Positions 28,479 to 37,200 of a DNA stretch of 64,000 bases are shown here, one piece after another. The position numbers were made by a program, and so were the translations under genes. The notes under the pieces are model-generated. The model did not search any database, had not been told where the DNA came from, and worked only from the letters and a program-made list of their open reading frames with translations. Each line of letters opens with the position of its first letter. Position 1 is the stretch's first letter. The stretch comes from Dechloromonas hankyongensis (GTDB lineage: Bacteria; Pseudomonadota; Gammaproteobacteria; Burkholderiales; Rhodocyclaceae): assembly GCF_022012295.1 (NCBI RefSeq), contig NZ_JAKLTN010000001.1, positions 248,001-312,000 on the forward strand. Reading direction: 5' to 3'.

Positions 28479-30317
28479 ATGCATTCGCATCTCAAGCCTC
28501 TCGCAGCCCTGCTGCCCCTCTGTTTTTCGATTTCCGCAACCGCTCAGCAATTAGCCAGTCTCGACCCGGTAATGGTGACCGCCACGCGCCAACCAATGCG
28601 GGCTTCCGAACTGCTTTCCGATATCTCGGTTATTGAAAGCGAAGAGCTCCGCCAGGCAGGCCAATCGACTGTCGGCGATATCCTGTCGCGCCAGCCGGGC
28701 ATCGAATTCTCGACCAGCGGCAGCAACGGTGCCACAGGCAGCGTGCTGATGCGAGGCACCAGTTCCGGCCACACACTGGTCCTGATCGACGGGATGCGAG
28801 TCGGTTCTGCGTCCCTCGGCCAAATGTCCTCCTGGTCACGGATTCCGGCCAGCCTGATCGACCGGATTGAGATTTTGCGTGGTCCCGCCTCGTCGCTCTA
28901 TGGCAGCGACGCCATCGGCGGTGTTATCCAGATTTTCACCCGGCGTGGTGATGGCCCCATGCGCGTCCATGCCGAAGTCGGCAGCGGCACCTACGACACT
29001 TATGCAGGAAACGTCGGCTTTTCCGGCGGCGTCGCCAGATTCCACTACGCGCTGGATGTGTCGGCCTACACCACCGACGGCTTCAGCAATATCCGCAATC
29101 CGCGCAATTCGTCCTACAACCCCGATCGTGACGGTTACAATTTCCAGACAGTCAGCGGCGCCCTGTCCTACGACATCGCCAAGGGGCATGAAATCGGTGC
29201 GCAGTTCTTTCACAGCGATGGAACGAACCTGTACGACAGCGGCTCATCAAGAGCTACGGCTGCCAAGGATTATCGCAATCAGCTCTCCCTATCGAGCTTC
29301 AGCACTTACCTGAAGAACCAGTTCAACTCAAACTGGACCAGTACCGTACGTCTCGGCCACAGCACCGATGACTCGAAGAACCTGACCAATGGCGTACAGA
29401 GCAGCCTGTTCCGTACTGACCAGGACCAGTATCTCTGGCAAAACGACCTGAAAACCGGCGTGGGCAATTTCCTGCTCGGCGTCGAGCGTCTGGACCAGAA
29501 TGTCAGCGGGACAGGCAATTTCCGCGTCAGCAGCCGAAGCATCGACTCCGTTCTGGCCGGCTGGAATGCAAGCTTCCAAGGCCACAGCCTGCAAACCAAT
29601 GTGCGCTACGACGACAACTCGCAATTTGGCGGCAAGACGACCGGTTCGGCAGCCTATGGCTATCGCTTTACCCAAAACTGGCGCGCCAACATCGGCTACG
29701 GCACCGCCTTCAAGGCACCGTCGTTCAACGACCTATACTATCCCCTGAGCTTCGGCTTCCAGGGCAACCCCAACCTGCGTCCGGAATTCGCCCATAACCG
29801 GGAGGCGGCGATCCACTTCGAAACAGGCAGCCACCATGTGTCATTAACCTACTTCCTGAACCGGGTCTCCAACCTGATTTCCTGGTCGGGCGTCACCACG
29901 CCGGGGAACGTTGGCACTGCGGAATTGGAAGGTTACACGTTGGCCTACGAAGGGCAGGTTGATTCCTTTATTTTGGGTGCTAACTACAACTATCTGGACC
30001 CGCGCGACAAAGCGACCGGAAATCAGTTGGCCCGCCGCGCCCAGAATTACGGCGGCGTAAACGTCGGACAGCTAATCGGCCCCTGGGAATGGCGTGTTGA
30101 ATGGCAAGCTCGCGACCACAGCTACGACACGGATGCCAACACCCGTAAACTGGGCGGCTACAGCCTGACCAACCTCTATGGCGCGTATCATTTCGCCAAG
30201 GACTGGAGTGCCTTCGCCCGCGTCAACAACCTGTTCGACAAGAATTACGAACTGGTTGGCGACTTTGGCACACCGGGCTTCAACGCCTTCGTCGGTATTC
30301 GTTACAGCCCGAAATAA
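28479..30317 (+). CDS. btuB: TonB-dependent vitamin B12 receptor BtuB
   Basis: 612 residues from the ATG at 28479, with GAAGGAAA upstream. Sec signal (about residues 1-22, ending SATAQQ), TonB box-like LDPVMVTATRQP, plug domain with QAGQSTVGDILSRQPGIE and RGPASSLYGSDAIGGVIQIFTRR, then a 22-strand barrel ending with aromatic-rich GFNAFVGIRYSPK. The length fits BtuB (about 610). Riboswitch control and the btuCD genes immediately downstream support corrinoid uptake across the outer membrane. Confidence 0.93.
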   Translation: MHSHLKPLAALLPLCFSISATAQQLASLDPVMVTATRQPMRASELLSDISVIESEELRQAGQSTVGDILSRQPGIEFSTSGSNGATGSVLMRGTSSGHTLVLIDGMRVGSASLGQMSSWSRIPASLIDRIEILRGPASSLYGSDAIGGVIQIFTRRGDGPMRVHAEVGSGTYDTYAGNVGFSGGVARFHYALDVSAYTTDGFSNIRNPRNSSYNPDRDGYNFQTVSGALSYDIAKGHEIGAQFFHSDGTNLYDSGSSRATAAKDYRNQLSLSSFSTYLKNQFNSNWTSTVRLGHSTDDSKNLTNGVQSSLFRTDQDQYLWQNDLKTGVGNFLLGVERLDQNVSGTGNFRVSSRSIDSVLAGWNASFQGHSLQTNVRYDDNSQFGGKTTGSAAYGYRFTQNWRANIGYGTAFKAPSFNDLYYPLSFGFQGNPNLRPEFAHNREAAIHFETGSHHVSLTYFLNRVSNLISWSGVTTPGNVGTAELEGYTLAYEGQVDSFILGANYNYLDPRDKATGNQLARRAQNYGGVNVGQLIGPWEWRVEWQARDHSYDTDANTRKLGGYSLTNLYGAYHFAKDWSAFARVNNLFDKNYELVGDFGTPGFNAFVGIRYSPK

Positions 30318-30322
30318 GCCCC

Positions 30323-31300
30323 ATGCCCACCCGTCACCGCGCCTTCCTGATCCTCGCCAGCCTCGTCCTGCTCACCCTGGCGAGCTTCGGGTTCGCGTTG
30401 ACGGTCGGCAGCTTCAAGGTTTCCTACATCGATGTATTCACCTCACTGCTCGGGCGCGACGGCGGGGGTGGCGAGATCGTCCTCCAGCTGCGCCTGCCGC
30501 GTGCCATCGCCGGTTTTGCCTGCGGCGGCCTGCTGGCGCTGGCCGGTGCGCTGATGCAGGTGCTGTTGCGCAACCCGCTGGCCGATCCTTACGTGCTGGG
30601 CATTTCCGGCGGCGCCGGGGTGGGGGCGATGTTCGCCATCCTGATCGGCCTGCCGGTGCTCGGCATCGACGGGCTGGCCTTCGTCGGGGCGCTCGGCGCC
30701 ATGTTCATCGTCTTTGGGCTGGCGCACGGCGACGGCAGCTGGACGCAGACCCGCCTGCTGCTCACCGGCGTCATCGTCGCCGCCGGCTGCGGCGCGCTGG
30801 TCGCCTTGATGCTGGCCATCGCCGATGAGCACAAGTTGCGCGGCATGCTGTTCTGGCTGATGGGCGACCTCGGGCAGAGCAGCCAGTGGTGGCCGGCCCT
30901 GCTCGCCCTCGGCGTGGCGCTGGCCCTGGCCATGCCCTTCGCCCGCGAGCTGAACCTGCTGTCGCGCGGCATGATGCAGGCCCAGGCACTGGGCGTGGCG
31001 GTGGACCGGCTGCGCTATGCGATCTACCTGCTCGCCTCGCTGGCCACGGCGGCGTCGGTGACGACGGCCGGCTCGATCGGCTTTGTCGGGCTGGTGGTAC
31101 CGCACCTGGTGCGCCTCGCCACCGGCAACGACCAGCGCCTGCTGCTGCCAGCCTCTGTCCTCGCAGGCGGTTCGCTTCTGGTAGTGGCCGACACGCTGGC
31201 CCGCATCCTGATCGCGCCGCAACAGTTGCCGGTCGGTGTGCTGACCGCGCTGATCGGCGTGCCGGTCTTCCTCTTCCTGCTGTCGAGGCAACCGAAATGA
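30323..31300 (+). CDS. btuC: Corrinoid ABC transporter permease
   Basis: 325 residues of the FecCD/BtuC permease family with about ten transmembrane helices. LRLPRAIAGFACGGLLALAGALMQVLLRNPLADPYVLGI (read as separate short motifs LRLPRA and RNPLADPYVLGISGG) is the hallmark, with GSIGFVGLVVPHLVRL near residue 250 as the ATPase coupling loop. It follows btuB by five bases. No BtuF binding protein gene is present in the window. Confidence 0.92.
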   Translation: MPTRHRAFLILASLVLLTLASFGFALTVGSFKVSYIDVFTSLLGRDGGGGEIVLQLRLPRAIAGFACGGLLALAGALMQVLLRNPLADPYVLGISGGAGVGAMFAILIGLPVLGIDGLAFVGALGAMFIVFGLAHGDGSWTQTRLLLTGVIVAAGCGALVALMLAIADEHKLRGMLFWLMGDLGQSSQWWPALLALGVALALAMPFARELNLLSRGMMQAQALGVAVDRLRYAIYLLASLATAASVTTAGSIGFVGLVVPHLVRLATGNDQRLLLPASVLAGGSLLVVADTLARILIAPQQLPVGVLTALIGVPVFLFLLSRQPK

Positions 31301-32064
31301 GCCTGCTCGAAGCCCGGCAACTACGCGTCACCATCGGCGACAAAACGATCATCGACCGCCTCGACCTCAGCCTGGCCGCCGGCGAACGCTTGGCCATCCT
31401 CGGCCGTAACGGTGCCGGCAAATCGACGCTGCTCTCGGTGCTGGCCGGCCTGCGCAAGCCTGCCGCTGGCGCCGTCCTGCTGGATGGCGAAGATGCTGCC
31501 CTGTTGCACCCGCGCCAGGCTGCCTTGCGCCGAGCCTGGCTCGGGCAGTTCCAGAACGACCCCTTCGGCTCGACCGTACTGGAAACCGCGCTGACCGGGC
31601 GCCACCCACATCTCGGCCGCTGGGACTGGGAAAGCACCAAGGACGCCGATCTGGCCTGCAGCGCCCTGCAGGCGGTCGGTCTGGCCGGCATGGAGGCGCG
31701 GCAGATCCACACCCTGTCCGGCGGCGAGCGCCAGCGGCTGGCCATCGCCACGCTGCTCACCCAGGCGGCGCCGCTCTACCTGCTCGACGAGCCGCTGTCC
31801 CATCTCGACCTCAACCACCAGATGGCCGCCCTCGAACTGTTCGCCGGCGCGGCCCGCGACTGTGGCGCCGGCGTCGTCATGGTCTTGCACGACCCGGCGC
31901 TGGCTCACCGTTTCTGCGACCGCGCCCTGCTCGTCCATGGCGACGGCCGGACCGAAATGGGCTCGGTCGACGACATCCTGACGGCGGCAACGCTGTCCGA
32001 ACTCTACGGCTACGGCCTGCGGCAGATCGAAGACCGTGGCCATCGCTGTTTCATCCCGGAGTAG
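31297..32064 (+). CDS. btuD: Corrinoid ABC transporter ATP-binding protein
   Basis: 255 residues from the ATG at 31297, which overlaps btuC by four bases; an apparent longer frame upstream is antecedent sequence inside btuC. Walker A GRNGAGKST near residue 38, signature LSGGERQRLAIA near residue 137, Walker B LYLLDEPLSHLD and the switch histidine in MVLHDPA are all present. It powers BtuC. FhuC-like siderophore roles are unlikely, given the cobalamin context. Confidence 0.92.
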   Translation: MSLLEARQLRVTIGDKTIIDRLDLSLAAGERLAILGRNGAGKSTLLSVLAGLRKPAAGAVLLDGEDAALLHPRQAALRRAWLGQFQNDPFGSTVLETALTGRHPHLGRWDWESTKDADLACSALQAVGLAGMEARQIHTLSGGERQRLAIATLLTQAAPLYLLDEPLSHLDLNHQMAALELFAGAARDCGAGVVMVLHDPALAHRFCDRALLVHGDGRTEMGSVDDILTAATLSELYGYGLRQIEDRGHRCFIPE

Positions 32065-32068
32065 AACA

Positions 32069-32659
32069 ATGACCGTTACCCACGAACAACGCATGCAGAA
32101 GAAGAAAGCCGTCGTCGACAGCAAGATCGCCGCCTCGCAGGAAGAGCGCGGTGTGCTGGTGATCAACACCGGCAACGGCAAGGGCAAGTCGAGCGCCGCA
32201 TTCGGCGTTGTCGCCCGGGCGCTCGGCCACGGCCTGAAGGTCGGCGTCGTGCAGTTCGTCAAGGGCCGCTCGGACACCGGCGAAGAAGCCTTCTTCCGCC
32301 AGCAGCCGAACGTCGCCTGGCACGTCGGCGGCGAAGGCTTCACCTGGGAAACGCAGGACAAGGAGCGCGATGCCAAGGCGGCGCAGGCCGCCTGGGAAGT
32401 CGCTTGCGGCCATTTGAGCAACCCGGACATCGGCCTCGTCGTGCTCGACGAAATGACCTACGCCTTCAAGTACGGCTGGCTCGATCTCGATACCGTCATC
32501 GCCAAGCTGCTCTCCCGGCCGCACATGCAGCACGTCATCGTCACCGGTCGCGCCGCGCCGCAAGCCCTGCGCGATGCCGCCGACACGGTGAGCGACATCG
32601 GCATGGAAAAGCACGCCTTCCAGGGCGGCATCAAGGCCATGCCCGGCCTCGAATTCTGA
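32069..32659 (+). CDS. cobO: Corrinoid adenosyltransferase (CobO/BtuR type)
   Basis: 196 residues from the ATG at 32069. P-loop NTGNGKGKSSAAFG near residue 34, then GVVQFVKG and VLDEMTYAFKYGWLD, the CobA/CobO/BtuR family. It transfers adenosyl from ATP to reduced cobalt of imported corrinoids. It lies five bases after btuD. It supplies adenosylcobinamide or adenosylcobalamin, the latter being the cofactor of the mutase at 7322-9472. Confidence 0.93.
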   Translation: MTVTHEQRMQKKKAVVDSKIAASQEERGVLVINTGNGKGKSSAAFGVVARALGHGLKVGVVQFVKGRSDTGEEAFFRQQPNVAWHVGGEGFTWETQDKERDAKAAQAAWEVACGHLSNPDIGLVVLDEMTYAFKYGWLDLDTVIAKLLSRPHMQHVIVTGRAAPQALRDAADTVSDIGMEKHAFQGGIKAMPGLEF

Positions 32660-32670
32660 GACCGCTCCCG

Positions 32671-34290
32671 GTGAACGCCCTCCGCCGCCTGGCCCTGTGC
32701 GGCCTCCTCCTGCTATCGGCCATCGCCCACGCCGGCGAAATCGACCTGCCAGCCGACGTCCGGGCCGAAGCGCAGATCCTGCGCGGCGAACGCGACAGCT
32801 ACTGGGAAAAGCGGCTGGTCGTCCGCTTCCCCGAGGCACGGCGCACGCTGTCGACCTCCGACGGCCTGCTCGACGCCCGGGCCGCGCTGAACCACGCCGG
32901 CCACCCGCAGCTCTGGCACAAGCTAGGGATCGAGTTCATGGGCCGGGATGGCCGCGGCGGCAAGGCCTATGGCGAATACATCCATACCGGGACGGCCCGC
33001 GAGCTGCAACTCGCCAAATCGGCGGTTGCCCACATGGCCACCGCCGCCGACATGGACAACCTGGCAGTGGTCACCAAGCGCCACGGCCTGCTGACGGTGA
33101 CCGTACTGGCCACCGCGGGGGCCAAATCCAACGCCATCCGCACCGGCGTCGACGCCGGCACTTACATCGAGGGCAGCGAGCCGGCCGGCACCATCAACAT
33201 CCTGGTCCTGACCAACATCCGGCTCACCGACGCCGCGCTGGCCCGCGCCCTGATCACCGTCACCGAAGGCAAGACCGCCGCCCTGCAGGACCTCCAGGTG
33301 GCGAGCACCTACACCCCGGCGGTGCAGGCGACGGGGACCGGCACCGACAGCATCATCGTCGTCTCCGGCATCCAGGGCCCGCAGGCCAGCTACACCGGCG
33401 GCCACAGCCGGATCGGCGAACTGATCGGCAAGGCCAGCCATGAGGCTGTGATCGCCGCGCTCGGCAAGCAGAACGGCCTGTTCCTGCCCGGCAGCCAGCG
33501 CTTCGCGGCGACCACCGAAACGCCGCCCAAGGCGCCGGAATCCCTGCGTCTCGCCCTGCTGCATCTCGATGCCGTGCCCGGCGACATCGCCGGCAACCGC
33601 GCCCGCATCGAGGCCGGCATCGGCGAGGCGATCGGCCGGGGCGCCGACTGGATCGTCACCCCCGAACTGGCCGAAACCGGCTACAACTTCGCCAAGCGCA
33701 TCGGCACCGACTGGATCGCCCCCTATCCCGACGCCTGGATGAGCAAGCTGGCCGCCATCGCCCGCGACAACCGCGTGGCGCTCTTCGTCGGCTTTGCCGA
33801 GCGCGACGCCAAAAGCGACAAGCTGCACAACAGCGTCGCCGTCATCGACCGCGACGGCACGCTGCGCGGCACCTACCGCAAGCAGCGCCCGGTCGGCAGC
33901 GTCGAGGCGTGGTCCACAGCCGGCACCGGTGGCGCACCCTTCGTCATCGACGGCATTCCGGTCGGTGTGCTGATCTGCGCCGATACCTGGCGACCGGAAC
34001 CGGCCGCCCGCCTGCGCGAGCAGGGGGCCGCCATCCTGCTCGCACCATCCGCCTGGCCGCCGGTGGACGGCATGGGGCCGGGCGATGTCTGGGAGCGGCG
34101 CAGCGCCGAAACCGGCCTACCGCTGGTCGTCAACAACCGCACCGGCCGCGAGCCGGAACTCGATTTCTCGACCGGCGAAAGCGTCATTGCAACCGGCGGC
34201 GAGCGCCGTTTCGTTTTTGCCGCCAAACAGACGCGGCTGTTCTTCGTCGACTGGGATCGTCGGCAGGGTTTCAGCCAGCCGGCGCCATGA
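32671..34290 (+). CDS. Exported CbiZ-nitrilase fusion (adenosylcobinamide amidohydrolase + carbon-nitrogen hydrolase)
   Basis: 539 residues, GTG start at 32671; the ribosome site is weak. Residues 1-21 form a Sec signal (LRRLALCGLLLLSAIAHA). Residues about 45-255 match CbiZ: TVLATAGAKSNAIRTGVDAG, GTINILVLTNIRLTDAALA, TEGKTAALQDL, TGTGTDSIIVVSG and GGHSRIGELIGKA. Residues about 275-530 are a nitrilase-superfamily domain with a complete triad: E332 in TPELAETGY, K404 in YRKQRP and C436 in LICADTW. CbiZ cleaves the aminopropanol side chain of adenosylcobinamide to adenosylcobyric acid in salvage. Export and fusion to an amidase are unusual and suggest periplasmic processing of corrinoid side chains or released fragments. 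Its stop overlaps the CobN-like start by four bases. Confidence 0.85.
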   Translation: MNALRRLALCGLLLLSAIAHAGEIDLPADVRAEAQILRGERDSYWEKRLVVRFPEARRTLSTSDGLLDARAALNHAGHPQLWHKLGIEFMGRDGRGGKAYGEYIHTGTARELQLAKSAVAHMATAADMDNLAVVTKRHGLLTVTVLATAGAKSNAIRTGVDAGTYIEGSEPAGTINILVLTNIRLTDAALARALITVTEGKTAALQDLQVASTYTPAVQATGTGTDSIIVVSGIQGPQASYTGGHSRIGELIGKASHEAVIAALGKQNGLFLPGSQRFAATTETPPKAPESLRLALLHLDAVPGDIAGNRARIEAGIGEAIGRGADWIVTPELAETGYNFAKRIGTDWIAPYPDAWMSKLAAIARDNRVALFVGFAERDAKSDKLHNSVAVIDRDGTLRGTYRKQRPVGSVEAWSTAGTGGAPFVIDGIPVGVLICADTWRPEPAARLREQGAAILLAPSAWPPVDGMGPGDVWERRSAETGLPLVVNNRTGREPELDFSTGESVIATGGERRFVFAAKQTRLFFVDWDRRQGFSQPAP

Positions 34291-37200
34291 ACTTGCTCCG
34301 TAACACCCTGGCCGGCCTGCTGCTCGGCAGTGTGCCCCTGCTCGCTGCGGCCGCGACCCTGTTCGGCATCGTCACCGAACGCGCCGCGCCGACCGCCATC
34401 GAAGCTGCCCACCGCCACCTCGCGAGCCATCCCGGCGACCGTATCGAGCTGCGCACGCCAGCGCAACTGATGGCTGCCAGCGACCGACAGGTGGCGCAGT
34501 GGCTGGGCAAGGCCGACGGCGTGCTGGCCGTTTCCGTCTTCGGCGACCCGGCGCGCAAGCTGAAGGACGCGCTGGCCCGCCACGCCCGGCCGCAGATGAC
34601 ACTGCTGGCCATGAACGGCGAGGCCGGCCTGAGCCTGATGTCGCGCAGCGCCGAAGGGGCGTTGGCCGGCTTTCCCGGCGAAACGCTGCGTGACCTGACC
34701 CTGGAAAATCCGCCCGCCGCAGCCCTCAGTGCGGCCGCCGCCAACCCCGCCACCCGCCGCTGGCTGGCCGCCCGCCGCATCTGGCAGGCCGGCGGCACCA
34801 ACAACACGCAGGCCCTGTTCGCCCACCTGCTCGCGCCACGCCAGGCGCTGGCCGCCATCCAGGCGGAGCCGACGCTGCGCGTCCGGGTCGGCCCGCACGA
34901 ACTGAACGATAGTGCAGCCTGGGGCCAGGGCACCCAGCTCGGCTTGTCGGCAAAACCCACCGTCGTCGTGCTCGACCTCGCCAACATAGAAGCCGCCGCC
35001 CCGGCCGCCCTGTGCGCCGCCGTCGAGCGGCGCGGCCAGCCTTGCGTGCAGGTCCTGCCGCGCTGGGGCGGCGCCTCGCGCCAGGCGCTGGAGGGCTTGC
35101 CCAAACTGATCGCCCCGGCCAGACCGGCGGCGCTGGTCGTGCTGCAGGATTTCGTCGTCGGCGCCGCCGAAGGGCGCGAGGCGGTCAGCGAAGCGCTCAA
35201 ACAACTCGACGTGCCGGTGTTCAAGGCCGTCCGCCTGACCGAGCGCGGCGTCACGCAATGGCGCTTGTCGCCGGACGGCCTGCCGGCCGACTCGGTGCAG
35301 TACCGCATCGCCTTGCCCGAACTGCAAGGCAGCGGCCAGCCCATCGTCGTCTCGGCACTGGGCAAGGCGCAGGCCGACCGCCTGACCGGCATCGAGACCC
35401 GGCCGCCGGTCATGCTCGCCGCCGAAATCGACCGCCTCGCCGCCCGCCTCGACCGCTGGCTGGCCCTGCGCGCCAAGGCCAATGCCGACAAGCGCGTCGC
35501 CATCGTCTATTACAACCACCCGCCGGGCCGCCAGAACATCGGCGCCGACAACCTCGACGTGCCGAATTCGCTGTTCGACATGCTCAAGGCGCTGCAGGCC
35601 GCCGGGTACGCGACCGGGGAACTGCCCGCCTCGCCGGAAGCGCTGCTCGACCGCATCATGGCGCACGGCGTGAACCTGCCGGAAGACCGCGCCGCGCTGC
35701 GTGAACTGGGGCAGTCGGTCGCCCACGTGCCGGCCGCCGACTACGCCCGGTGGTTCGCCACGCTGCCGCCGCGCGTCCGCGACGAAATGACGAACGGCCC
35801 GCTCGGTCGCCTGCACGCCGAGGTGCTGGAAGCGGAAGTGGCCGGCGAACGGGCGGTCGGCCGCAAGCGGGTCGATGCCGTGTTGAAGGAGTTGCACCAC
35901 CTGGTCGAAGGTGCCGACCATCCCCAACGCGACAAGGCCATCCGCGACCTGAAGGCGCTCGAAACCGGCTACCAGGCCTGCCTGGCCGACAAGCCGAACC
36001 GACGCTGTGCGGCCCTGGCGCCGTTCGTCCGCCACCTGACCGGCTATGGCATCGAAGGCATGAAGGGCTGGGGCGCCGCCCCCGGCCGCATCATGGTGGA
36101 CAGTGGCAAACTGCTGGTCCCCGGCCTGCGCTTCGGCAACGTTTTCGTCGGCCCGCAACCGCCGCGCGGCTGGGAAGTCGACGAGGAACTGCTGCACGCC
36201 AACACCAGCGTCACGCCGCCGCACCAGTACCTGGCCTTCTACCACTGGCTGCGCGACACGTTCCGGGCCGATGCCGTGGTGCACGTCGGCCGCCACTCGA
36301 CCTACGAATTCCTGCCCGGCAAGGCGGTCGGCCTGGCCGCCGACGACTATCCGAGCCTGATCGCCTCTGACCTGCCCGGCATCTACCCCTACATCGTCGA
36401 CGGCGTCGGCGAGGGCACCCAGGCCAAGCGGCGCGGGCTGGCGGTGATGGTCGACCACCTGACGCCGCCGCTCGCCGCGACGCCGCTCTACGACCAGCTG
36501 CTGGTTCTCCGGCAGATCGTCGAGAGTTACGAGGCGGCTTCGTCCGAATCGCTGAAGTTGCAGGCGGCGCGGACCATGCGCGAGAAGGTGGTCGAACTGA
36601 ACCTGAAGGCCGAGCTGGAAGCCTCGATGGCCGACGTGCTGCAGGTGCGCGGCATCGGTTTCGAGGCGGCCGACGACGACCTGCTGGCACACGAGGTCGG
36701 CCATTACCTGACCAAGCTGCAGGAAAAGTTCATGCCCTACGGCCTGCACGTCTTCGGCCGGCCGTGGACGCAGCAATCGCTCGATCTGATGCTCGACTCG
36801 ATGAAGAGGGGCGGCATCGACGACCCGGTGACGGCGCAAAAGCTCAAGGATTCGCCCCACCTCGAAATGCAGGGCCTGCTGGCCGGGCTGGCCGGCCGCT
36901 ACATCCCGCCGGGCAAGGGCAACGACCCGCTGCGCTCGCCGGAATCGCTGCCCACCGGCCGCAATTTCCACGCCGTCGATGGCGACATCCTGCCCACCCA
37001 CCTCGGCTACCGGCTGGGTAGCGATCTCGCCACCAAGGCGCTGGCCCGCGGCCGCAATGAGCAAGGTTCAGAGGGGATCATCCTGTGGGCTTCCGACGCC
37101 GTGCGCGACGAAGGCGTCATGGTCGGCTTCGCGCTCGCCCTGATGGGCGCCGAGCCGGTATGGAACGCCCGCGGCATCGTCACCGACGTGCGCCTCAAGC

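Noticed and set aside
33873-37064. 1063-residue open frame antisense to the CobN-like gene
   Set aside because: It is the complement of a GC-rich gene and has the composition of a shadow frame (G/R/H-rich, no motifs). No start site signal was seen.
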